Assembly (NCBI GenBank): GCA_902774325.1
Contig: CACYIC010000002.1
Coordinates: 62,001-126,000, forward strand
Source of the DNA: an uncultured Ruminococcus sp.
Lineage (GTDB): Bacteria > Bacillota > Clostridia > Oscillospirales > Acutalibacteraceae
Length of the DNA: 64,000 bases
Reading direction: 5' to 3'
The notes under the pieces: model-generated
Databases searched by the model: none
Seen by the model: the letters and a program-made list of their open reading frames with translations, nothing else
What the model was told of the DNA's origin: nothing
Translations under genes and position numbers: made by a program
Part shown: positions 44,455 through 51,804 of the stretch, piece after piece
Layout of the letters: each line of letters starts with the position of its first letter
How positions within the stretch are numbered: the first letter of the stretch is position 1

Positions 44455-45882
44455 TCAGAAGCGGAAATCGCGCTTGCCGTCGTTTTGTATCTCGCTGATG
44501 TACCGCGCCGCGCGCTCTCTGACCTTGGGGTTGGGGATATTTTCAAGCTGCTCCCGGATCACCTTGTCGCCGATAGCCTTGGTTTCGGGGGCGGCGTAGT
44601 CGATCAGGTACTCCTCGAGGGTCATCAGGGCGTTGGGATGGCAGCAGTTTTGGATCTGACCGCTCTTACACAGCGCCATAAAGCGGTCGCCCGTGCGTCC
44701 CGCGCGGTAGCAGGCGGTGCAGAAGGAGGGGATATAGCCCAGCTCCATCAGCCAGCGCACGACCTCGTCGAGGGTTCGGCGGTCGGAAACGTCGAACTGC
44801 GCGGAGTTTTCCTCCTCCTTTTCCTCCTCGACGTAGCCGCCGACAGAGGTGCGCGAGCCGCCGCTGATCTGAGAGATGCCGAGATGAAGGGCGCGGGCGC
44901 GCACCTTCTCGCTCTCGCGGGTCGAGATTATCATGCCGGTGTAGGGGACGGCGATGCGGATAATGGCGATCAGCTTCGCGAAGGTGTCGTCGTCTATGCC
45001 GTTGTCAAAATCGCCGGGGTCGATATCGTCGGCGGGCTGGATCCTCGGGACGCTGATGGTGTGAGGACCGACGCCGTGGACCGCCTCAAGGTGCTCCGCG
45101 TGCATGAGGAGTCCCGCGAGCTCGTAGCGGTAGAGCTCGAGTCCGAAGAGAACGCCAAGACCGACGTCGTCGATACCGCCCTCCATGGCGCGGTCCATCG
45201 CCTCGGTGTGGTAGTTGTAGTTGTGCTTGGGACCTGTGGGATGAAGCTTCTCGTAGCTCTCCTTGTGATAGGTCTCCTGAAAGAGGATGTAAGTGCCGAT
45301 GCCCGCGTCGTGGAGCTTTTTGTAGTTCTCGACTGTGGTGGCTGCGATATTTACGTTAACGCGGCGGATGGCGCCGTTCTTGTGCTTGATAGAATATATC
45401 GTTTTGATGCACTCGAGGATGTATTCGATCGGGTTATTTACGGGATCCTCGCCCGACTCGATCGCAAGGCGCTTGTGACCCATATCCTGAAGGGCGATCA
45501 CCTCCTGCTTTACCTCCTCCTGAGTGAGCTTTTTGCGGCAGATATGCTTGTTCTTCGCGTGATAGGGGCAGTAAACGCAGCCGTTCACGCAGTAGTTTGA
45601 GAGATAGAGAGGCGCGAACATGACGATCCTGTCGCCGTAAAAATCCTTTTTGATCTGTTCGGCAAGCGAGAATATCTCCTCGGTTTTTTGGGGGTCGTCG
45701 CAGGCGAGCAGCACGCTTGCCTCGCGGTGGCTCAGTCCCTTTCTAAGCTTCGCCTTTTCGATGATCTCGTCGATCAGGGCGAGGTTGTCCTTGTTTTCGT
45801 CAGCGTATTTCAGGGTGTCGCGTATTTCGGCGTCGTTGATAAATTCATCGGCGACCAATGATTTCGGATCATACTTAAACAT
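44455..45882 (-). CDS. hydG: [FeFe]-hydrogenase maturation radical SAM tyrosine lyase HydG
   Basis: 475 residues. The radical-SAM cysteines are in SNYCVNGCVYCPYH. The C-terminal auxiliary cluster is in FCTACYRAGRTGDRFMALCKSG. It splits tyrosine to give CO and cyanide ligands for the H-cluster, with p-cresol as by-product. GDRIVMFAPLYLSN and QETYHKESYEKLHPTGPKHNY are typical. Spacing to hydF is 9 bp and to hydE 5 bp. Confidence 0.97.
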   Translation of the reverse strand: MFKYDPKSLVADEFINDAEIRDTLKYADENKDNLALIDEIIEKAKLRKGLSHREASVLLACDDPQKTEEIFSLAEQIKKDFYGDRIVMFAPLYLSNYCVNGCVYCPYHAKNKHICRKKLTQEEVKQEVIALQDMGHKRLAIESGEDPVNNPIEYILECIKTIYSIKHKNGAIRRVNVNIAATTVENYKKLHDAGIGTYILFQETYHKESYEKLHPTGPKHNYNYHTEAMDRAMEGGIDDVGLGVLFGLELYRYELAGLLMHAEHLEAVHGVGPHTISVPRIQPADDIDPGDFDNGIDDDTFAKLIAIIRIAVPYTGMIISTRESEKVRARALHLGISQISGGSRTSVGGYVEEEKEEENSAQFDVSDRRTLDEVVRWLMELGYIPSFCTACYRAGRTGDRFMALCKSGQIQNCCHPNALMTLEEYLIDYAAPETKAIGDKVIREQLENIPNPKVRERAARYISEIQNDGKRDFRF

Positions 45883-45887
45883 TTTTA

Positions 45888-46952
45888 TTACTCCTTATTA
45901 CCGGTTGTTTTGTGTTGCTTGAAGTCTCCTCTGTCGGTGACTGTTTCATAGCCTATTGATTTCATGCGCAGCGAAAGGCAGTTTACGCACTCCGCCGCCT
46001 CGTCTCCCGTGCAGATCTTGTTGTCGTAGAGAGAGTAATCCTTGCGGTGCTCCTTCGGAGAGAGGTTCGGCATCACGACGTTTGCTCCGTGAAGTATCCC
46101 CAGCTCCCTGCCGCGCGGGTCGATCGTCCCGAGGGCGGTGGTGGAGGGAAGGAGGACGTCGGGCAGCAGCAGCCTGACTATCGAGAGCAGCTTGAGCGTG
46201 AGATCAAGGCTGCCCTGCGGATAATTGCCGAAGGGGGTGTCGCGGTGGGGGATGAAGGGACCGATACCGCACATCTGCGGCTCAAAAGCCTTCAAAAACA
46301 GCAGGTCGTCCGCAAGGTCGTCGGTTGTCTGGAAGGGTGAGCCGACCATGAAGCCCGCGCCTGTCTGAAAGCCGATCTCTTTGAGCGCTCTAAGGCACGA
46401 AAGGCGGTTTTCAAAGCTCATATCGCCGGGGTGCAGCCTTTCGTAATGCGGCTTGGAGGCGGTTTCGTGGCGCAGGAGATATCGGTCGGCGCCTGCCTCG
46501 AACAGCCTTAGATAGCTCTCTCTGCTTCGCTCCCCGAGCGAGAGGGTCACAGCGCAGTCGGGGAAGCGCTTTTTCACTTCGCTCACTATATCCGTGATCA
46601 CCTCGTCGGTGTAACAGCCGTCCTCTCCGCTCTGGAGCACAAAGGTGCGGAAGCCGAGAGCATAGCCGTTTTCGCAGCAGCCGAGTATCTGCTCCTTTGT
46701 GAGCCGGTAGCGGGCGACCCTGCCGTTTGAGCGGCGCAGTCCGCAGTAGAAGCAGTCGTTTTTGCAGATATTTGAAAATTCGATCAGTCCTCGGACAAAG
46801 ATCTTGTTTCCGAACCGCTCGCGCGCCCTTGCCTGCGCTTTGACGCGCAGGAGCTCGAGGTTATCCTCGCTCTTGTCGTTTAGCAGCAGAATGAGCTCTT
46901 CGCGGTCGGCGTTTTGTTCGGAGGCGAGTTTTTCTATTATTTCTTTGATCAT
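45888..46952 (-). CDS. hydE: [FeFe]-hydrogenase maturation radical SAM protein HydE
   Basis: 354 residues from ATG 46952, which lies 4 bp beyond the preceding stop; the longer frame to 46994 overlaps that gene. The radical-SAM cluster is in NICKNDCFYCGLR. LQSGEDGCYTDE and MCGIGPFIPHRDTPF are HydE hallmarks. It contributes to the dithiomethylamine bridge of the H-cluster. The Shine-Dalgarno is weak, so translation probably relies on coupling. Confidence 0.95.
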   Translation of the reverse strand: MIKEIIEKLASEQNADREELILLLNDKSEDNLELLRVKAQARARERFGNKIFVRGLIEFSNICKNDCFYCGLRRSNGRVARYRLTKEQILGCCENGYALGFRTFVLQSGEDGCYTDEVITDIVSEVKKRFPDCAVTLSLGERSRESYLRLFEAGADRYLLRHETASKPHYERLHPGDMSFENRLSCLRALKEIGFQTGAGFMVGSPFQTTDDLADDLLFLKAFEPQMCGIGPFIPHRDTPFGNYPQGSLDLTLKLLSIVRLLLPDVLLPSTTALGTIDPRGRELGILHGANVVMPNLSPKEHRKDYSLYDNKICTGDEAAECVNCLSLRMKSIGYETVTDRGDFKQHKTTGNKE

Positions 46953-46956
46953 CTTT

Positions 46957-47211
46957 TTATTTTTTTGAATAGGCAGCCTTGGCGGTGACTCCATCGAGCC
47001 GTCCCAGCCTGCCGGAGATGTTGTTTATTATATCCTGTTCGGCGTCGATAACTATGCTTATGATGCTGATCCCCTTTTCGCGGTAGGGGATCCCCATGCG
47101 GCCGATTATCGAGTCTGAGGCGTCGTGCAGGATCTCGTTGATGTCCTTTACGCGGTCGGGGTTCTCGACAATGATGCTGATCACCGCGACGCGGGTGGTG
47201 TTTTCCGACAT
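46957..47211 (-). CDS. TM1266-family iron-only hydrogenase system regulator
   Basis: 84 residues. An ACT-like ferredoxin fold begins RVAVISIIVENPDRVKDINEILHDA, continues GRMGIPYREKGISIISIVIDA, and ends GRLGRLDGVTAKAAYSKK. This small NikR-C-like protein is regularly found at the head of hydrogenase maturation operons and is thought to be regulatory. Here it is the first gene of the TM1266-hydE-hydG-hydF-PrsW run. Confidence 0.9.
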   Translation of the reverse strand: MSENTTRVAVISIIVENPDRVKDINEILHDASDSIIGRMGIPYREKGISIISIVIDAEQDIINNISGRLGRLDGVTAKAAYSKK

Positions 47212-47230
47212 TTTTTCATTCCTTTTCAGG

Positions 47231-47336
47231 GCGCCTCTGGTACTGATCTCAGATAAAAAGCGGTCTGCGGAAAATAGACCGCAAAGAATGTCTATTTTCT
47301 GCGTTAGTATAAAAAATCCCTGTTGTTCAGAGGCGC
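47231..47336 (-). promoter_or_regulatory. Structured leader of the hydrogenase-maturation operon; copy B of the dispersed element
   Basis: Outer arms GCGCCTCTG (47231-47239) and CAGAGGCGC (47328-47336) are perfect inverted repeats. On the minus strand an early hairpin AAAATAGAC-N10-GTCTATTTT (47298 to 47271) competes with a later one, GCGGTCT-N9-AGACCGC (47282 to 47260). The later hairpin is followed by TTTTTATCT, an intrinsic terminator. The two cannot form together. A TATACT box (47306-47311) precedes them. Confidence 0.6.
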
Positions 47337-47400
47337 GGATATTTTGAAAGATTTTTGATTTCGGGCAGCTATGATTCTTTAATGATCCCTTTAAAAATTA

Positions 47401-47427
47401 TAGGCGGCGCCGAAGATGACGCCGCCG
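47401..47427 (-). terminator. Terminator after the TPM-domain gene
   Basis: GGCGGCG (47403-47409) pairs with CGCCGCC (47420-47426). On the minus strand TATAATTTTTAAA follows. A second hairpin, ACCGCCC-TTTT-GGGCGGT, lies at 47443-47460. The rest of 47337-47591 shows no gene. Confidence 0.6.
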
Positions 47428-47591
47428 TGAATCATGGCTTTTACCGCCCTTTTGGGCGGTTTATGGCGTGGATCTTCAGAGTCAAATCAATTTTCCCCTC
47501 AGGAACACTTTTTGCTGTTTTATTGTATTCCGTCCCTGCCGTTAAGTACGCTTTACGAAGGGACGTTTGTAGGCGGGAGACCGTTTTTCTG

Positions 47592-48419
47592 TCAGAAGCT
47601 GCCGGAGCTGTGAGCGCCGCCGGAGCCTGAGCCGCCTGAGCCGCCGGAGCCTCCCGAGCTGCCTGAGCTTGTATTGATGGTGGTGTAGGTGGTGCGGCGG
47701 TCGATTATTACGTCCTGCTGATCCGTGAGCCTGAGCTGGCTGTTTTTCTTGAGGTCGTAGGTGCCGCTCTTTCCCATGTGCTTGTAGCGTCCGCGGTTTA
47801 TCAGAATAAACGCCGCAAAGACGATGAGCGCAATGATGAGATAGATCCACCAGCGGCTGAGAGAAACCAGGAACCTGTTTGTTTCCTTTTTCTCTGTTGC
47901 TGCGCCATCTTCGTTGTAATCGGTCACGCGTCCGGAGCTGTAGGCGTATTCCATCTGGTTCACAAATTCCTTGGCGGCGCCGAAGTTATCGTTGCTTTCA
48001 AGGTAGGGCTTCATCGCGGCTTTTACGTCATTGAGGACGCTGTCGCTGAAGTAGCTCTGTGTGGAACCGTAGTTCAAAATAACGCGGTTGCCGGAAGCGG
48101 TATCAAAAACGAGCATGACCGCCTCGGCGTTATACCTGCTCTCGCTGTAGAAATAGTCGTCATAGTGAGAGGTCATTGCGTCGGATGACGCTCCGTAGGT
48201 ATCCGTATGGACGATGATCTGCCAGCCGGTGGCGGTGTGAGCCTTGGACATCTCGTCCGTCAGCTCGGTCGCCTCCGATTCGGTGAAAAGGTCGGCGTCG
48301 TCGCTGAGAGCATAGCCGTCCGTATAAACGCTCTGAGCCGCGAAAACGGCGGGAGCGCAGGCAAAAGCGATAACAGCCGCGCAGCTGAGAGCCGCGGCTT
48401 TTTTAGCAAGCTTTGTCAT
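47592..48419 (-). CDS. TPM-domain membrane protein (YdjH-like)
   Basis: 275 residues from ATG 48419, overlapping the previous stop by ATGA. A signal peptide (about 1-28) is followed by a TPM/Psb32-type domain (about 38-165, DADLFTESEATELTDEMSKA and YNAEAVMLVFDTASGNRVILN). One membrane helix (about 190-210, IYLIIALIVFAAFILINR) leads to a cytoplasmic tail ending in a Gly/Ser-rich stretch with GGAHSSGSF. In Bacillus, YdjH-type proteins work with YdjG and YdjI at the membrane. Confidence 0.82.
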   Translation of the reverse strand: MTKLAKKAAALSCAAVIAFACAPAVFAAQSVYTDGYALSDDADLFTESEATELTDEMSKAHTATGWQIIVHTDTYGASSDAMTSHYDDYFYSESRYNAEAVMLVFDTASGNRVILNYGSTQSYFSDSVLNDVKAAMKPYLESNDNFGAAKEFVNQMEYAYSSGRVTDYNEDGAATEKKETNRFLVSLSRWWIYLIIALIVFAAFILINRGRYKHMGKSGTYDLKKNSQLRLTDQQDVIIDRRTTYTTINTSSGSSGGSGGSGGSGSGGAHSSGSF

Positions 48420-49498
48420 GCGAACAACATACCTCCCAACAAACAAACTATGAAAACGAGGATCGCGATGATCGCCGCCCAAAGCACCAGCTTGCCCATG
48501 GCAACAGGCAGGCTGCCGTAGATCTTGCCGGTCTGACCGTTGATGGCGTAGGGAAGGATCTCTCCGTTGAATTTGTAGGTGACGATCCAGACAGGGAGGA
48601 GGGTGTAATTCCAGCGCTTGTTGAAAACCTTGTGGTTAAAGCTCTCGGTGGTAACGCCCTGATAGCCGTTTATCGTATCCTTGAGAAGCTGCTCGGCATA
48701 GCCCTTGATCCTCTCGTCGAGGATGGGAGCCGCTTCAGCCTGTTCGATGTCGCGCTTCTCCGCGGAAAAGCCCGAGAGATAGCTCATGGCAAAGGGCTGA
48801 GCCTTGCTGAGATCGAAGGGATGGACGCTTTGGAGCATCTCGCGGCTGTTGCTCTTGAGAGCGCGCTCAAAAACGTTCATGATCTGCATATCGCCCGCGC
48901 GGAAAAGCCGGAAGATCGTGGTTTCGGTGTAGCGGCGGTTGCCCTGGGTCCAGCTTCTTTCTTTTTTGCCTCTGGCGGTAAGCGCACCGCTGAGCTGTTC
49001 GTCGAGGTACCAGTAGGGGAAATAAACGCCCTGCATCTTCTCGACCTGCTTTTTGCTTGTGAAGCCGGCGGGGAGGAATTTTTTCTTTCCGCAGAGCTTG
49101 AGGAAGGTTTCAACAGCCTTGTCCTTTGAGAGCGCGAAGGGCACGACCCTGTCGGGCTTAAAGGCGTCCGAAAGCCTGCTGCCGAGCACTACGGGGCTCT
49201 GGCAGTAGAAGCAGTTGGTAGCGGCGGTGGTGGCGGTGGTCACGACCTCGGCTCCGCAGGACGGGCAGGTGTAGCCGACCAGATCGTCGCCGTCGCCTTC
49301 TCCGCGAGCGGCGCGCCGCTCCTGCGCCTTGATCTCCTTTTCGTCGTAGGTTTCGCTCTGCTCGTTTTGGGCATACATCGCCTGGATCTGCTGAGGCTGA
49401 AAATCCGAAAGGCAGTACTGACAGCTGAACATCTGCTTATCGGGATTAAAGGAAAGAGGACCGCCGCAGTTCGGGCATTTGTATTCCATGGTTGCCAT
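48416..49498 (-). CDS. Zinc-ribbon membrane protein (YdjG-like)
   Basis: 360 residues. The TFIIB-type ribbons are CPNCGG...CQYC (8-30) and CPSCGAE...CFYC (78-100). A central domain with GVYFPYWYLDEQLSGALTARG follows, and one C-terminal membrane helix (about 335-357, LVLWAAIIAILVFIVCLLGGM) ends the protein. It is a tail-anchored protein with the ribbons in the cytoplasm, like Bacillus YdjG, a membrane partner of YdjI and PspA. It lies between the SPFH and TPM genes in one operon. Confidence 0.82.
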   Translation of the reverse strand: MATMEYKCPNCGGPLSFNPDKQMFSCQYCLSDFQPQQIQAMYAQNEQSETYDEKEIKAQERRAARGEGDGDDLVGYTCPSCGAEVVTTATTAATNCFYCQSPVVLGSRLSDAFKPDRVVPFALSKDKAVETFLKLCGKKKFLPAGFTSKKQVEKMQGVYFPYWYLDEQLSGALTARGKKERSWTQGNRRYTETTIFRLFRAGDMQIMNVFERALKSNSREMLQSVHPFDLSKAQPFAMSYLSGFSAEKRDIEQAEAAPILDERIKGYAEQLLKDTINGYQGVTTESFNHKVFNKRWNYTLLPVWIVTYKFNGEILPYAINGQTGKIYGSLPVAMGKLVLWAAIIAILVFIVCLLGGMLFA

Positions 49499-49574
49499 GA
49501 ATCAATTCACCTCTCATATTGTGATTATTGAAAACAAGAGCGCGCACGGGGGCGCGCTCTTTCTGAAACGCTTA

Positions 49575-50837
49575 TTAAGCCTTGTTGCCGCAGTTGGGGC
49601 AGAATTTCGCGCCTTCGGCGAGCTCGTTTCCGCAGTTCTGGCAGAAACGCTTTTTGGGAGCCTCGGGCTTCTTGCTTCCGCAGTTCATGCAGAAGTTGCC
49701 TGTGTTTTGGGTTCCGCACTGGCAGGTCCAGCCCTGAGCGGGCGCTGCCTGCTGCTGGGGAGCCTGCTGCTGAGGAGCCTGCTGGGGCTGCTGCTGAGGC
49801 TGCTGCTGACCGCCGTTAGCCGCGGCGTATTGGGGATTCTGCATATAACCGCCCATCATGTTGCCGCCCATCATCTGACCGAAGCCCATGCCCATGAAGG
49901 CATTGGTAGCGCCGCCGGTGTTGCTGCCCGCTGCCTTGATACCCTCGGAGATGTTGGCAGCGACGTAAGCCTGCTGATTCGCGCCGTCGCGCAGATAGCT
50001 GACCTTCGCGCCCATCTCGGCACGGCTGTCGATGATAGCCTGGCTCTTGTCGGAGTAGGAGGGGTTCTTGATGGCTACGGAAACGATCTCAAAGCCTCTG
50101 AGATCCTTCCACTCGGGATCAAGACCGTCCGCCATATATTTTCTGAGCTCTCTGGTCTTGGAGGTGATGAAGCTGATGCGGTTGCCGTCGGCTGAATACT
50201 GATTGAACGCGGCGCTGAGCTCGCTTACGAACTCGTCGTTATACTGCCTGATGAATTCGCCGGAGAAGTCAAGGCTCTTATTGTTTGTGATGACCTCGCC
50301 CGGGATGACCTCCTGATAGAACTTGAAGGGGTCTGTTATCCTGATCGAGTAGGTGCCGTGCAGACGCATGAAGAGCTCCGCCTCATAGAAGGAATCGTAG
50401 TACTGAACGGGGTTGGAGGTGCCGAACATGATGTCCTTGATCTCCTTGAGGTTGATGAAGAATACTCTCTGGGTGTTCGAGGGGATTCCGCCGTATTTTA
50501 CGCGGGAGAAGCTCTCCTTGATAGTATCTCCGAACTGTCCGTTGAACAGCGAGGGAGTGGAGCTCATGCTTACGGTGTAAAGACCGGGCTCGCAGGTGTA
50601 GTCTACGATCTTGCCGTTGTCCACCAAAATCATCATTTGGTGATCGAAAACGTGGATCTTTGAACCGTTGGAAACAACGTTTGAGGTGCCCTTGGTGTTG
50701 GAGCTTCTGCCGTTGGTGATCATTTTGCCGGGAACAATGACGGTGTTTTTGCCCATATCGTCAGGCTCGATGACTTCGAGCCAGGTGTCGGCAAGGCCTC
50801 CGCCGATCGCGCCTATCGCAGCTTTGATTATGCCCAT
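49575..50837 (-). CDS. SPFH-domain protein with C-terminal double zinc ribbon (YdjI-like)
   Basis: 420 residues. The N-terminal region (about 1-290) is the YdjI type of SPFH fold, with DTWLEVIEPDDMGKNTVIVPG, CEPGLYTVSMSSTPSLFNG, and a helical NPSYSDKSQAIIDSRAEMGAK. A Met/Gly then Gln/Pro-rich linker (about 315-372) precedes two ribbons, CQCGTQNTGNFCMNCG and CQNCGNELAEGAKFCPNCG. In Bacillus YdjI recruits PspA to the membrane together with YdjG and YdjH. No PspA gene is in this window. Confidence 0.85.
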   Translation of the reverse strand: MGIIKAAIGAIGGGLADTWLEVIEPDDMGKNTVIVPGKMITNGRSSNTKGTSNVVSNGSKIHVFDHQMMILVDNGKIVDYTCEPGLYTVSMSSTPSLFNGQFGDTIKESFSRVKYGGIPSNTQRVFFINLKEIKDIMFGTSNPVQYYDSFYEAELFMRLHGTYSIRITDPFKFYQEVIPGEVITNNKSLDFSGEFIRQYNDEFVSELSAAFNQYSADGNRISFITSKTRELRKYMADGLDPEWKDLRGFEIVSVAIKNPSYSDKSQAIIDSRAEMGAKVSYLRDGANQQAYVAANISEGIKAAGSNTGGATNAFMGMGFGQMMGGNMMGGYMQNPQYAAANGGQQQPQQQPQQAPQQQAPQQQAAPAQGWTCQCGTQNTGNFCMNCGSKKPEAPKKRFCQNCGNELAEGAKFCPNCGNKA

Positions 50838-50862
50838 AATTAACTCTCCTTTTAAATGAAGT

Positions 50863-50882
50863 ATTATAAAGTAATATACTTT
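50863..50882 (-). promoter_or_regulatory. -10 element with adjacent inverted repeat before the SPFH gene
   Basis: Minus strand TATAAT (50863-50868) abuts the palindrome AAAGTA-ATA-TACTTT (50868-50882), a possible operator. No good -35 is visible. Confidence 0.4.
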
Positions 50883-50991
50883 AATTTATATTGTAATATT
50901 TTTTGCGAAAAAAAGCAATATAAAATCCGTCTTTTTTTGCGGTTATTTAAGGAATTATTACAAAAATCCCCTTTGAACTGATAAAAACATA

Positions 50992-51786
50992 TCAGTAGGC
51001 GGTTTTGAGGCGGGTTTCCTCGTGAACAGCGTCGAATTTCCACGAGCGGGTATTGATCTCCAGGATGCCGCTTCCGCAGTATTCGCAGAACTTTTGCCCG
51101 ATGGTCTTGACGGGAGCGCCGCAGTTGGGGCAGTGGACGCCGATAGCCGAGGTCTCGGAGCTCTCAGCCATCTTGTCCTCGTCCTGAACGTAAACCAGCT
51201 CGACGGTGTAGATCGTTTGCTTCTTCCTGTCCTCGCTTCCGAAAACGACCTTGCCCTTGTCGTCGGTTATGTAATCGTAAAGACCCACGGCAGAGCTGAA
51301 TACAAGATCAACTGTCGCGCCGTTTTTGATGTAGCGCGAAAGCTCCATCGAATGGATGACGACCTCGTTGAAGTGCTGGTCGTATCCGCGGCTGTTGAGA
51401 TCCTCGATTATTCCCTGAATATGGTTTATCAGCGCGGCGGAGCACTCCGGACCCACCGTGGAGGCGTGCTTGCTCTCAATGGCGTTGAAGTAGCCGCGCA
51501 GGACGCCCTTTGCCTTTTCAACGTAGAGATCGTAGTCGAACTCCGGAAAATCCCTGATGATCTCGGGCTTGTATATGCTCGTCATGGATCGGACGGTCTT
51601 GGGAGTCTCGCTGAGCTTCTTGTTGGCTTCGTTCATGCCCTTGAAAAAATCCTTTGTGCCGAACGCCTCCATGGAGAATTTTTGCATTTTGGTTTTGATA
51701 AAGATGATCGCGGCGACGATTACGATCAGCAGAACGGCTATTATCACCAGCGGAATTATGATTCCGCTCCACGCGGCAGCGCCCAT
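50992..51786 (-). CDS. Membrane-anchored TIM44-like protein with zinc ribbon
   Basis: 264 residues. An N-terminal membrane helix spans about 8-31 (IIIPLVIIAVLLIVIVAAIIFI). A domain with FPEFDYDLYVEKAKGVLRGYFNAIES resembles TIM44/NTF2-like domains of bacterial membrane proteins (about 75-200). A ribbon, CPNCGAPV...FCEYCGSG (about 220-240), follows. The same zinc-ribbon style appears in the next two genes, suggesting shared function. It starts 19 bp after the aspS stop, possibly in the aspS transcript. Confidence 0.75.
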   Translation of the reverse strand: MGAAAWSGIIIPLVIIAVLLIVIVAAIIFIKTKMQKFSMEAFGTKDFFKGMNEANKKLSETPKTVRSMTSIYKPEIIRDFPEFDYDLYVEKAKGVLRGYFNAIESKHASTVGPECSAALINHIQGIIEDLNSRGYDQHFNEVVIHSMELSRYIKNGATVDLVFSSAVGLYDYITDDKGKVVFGSEDRKKQTIYTVELVYVQDEDKMAESSETSAIGVHCPNCGAPVKTIGQKFCEYCGSGILEINTRSWKFDAVHEETRLKTAY

Positions 51787-51804
51787 TGAAATACTCCTTC
51801 CGGA

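Noticed and set aside
43228..45600. 790-codon open frame opposite hydF/hydG
   Set aside because: It runs across two well-recognised genes on the other strand; a product of GC-biased third positions.
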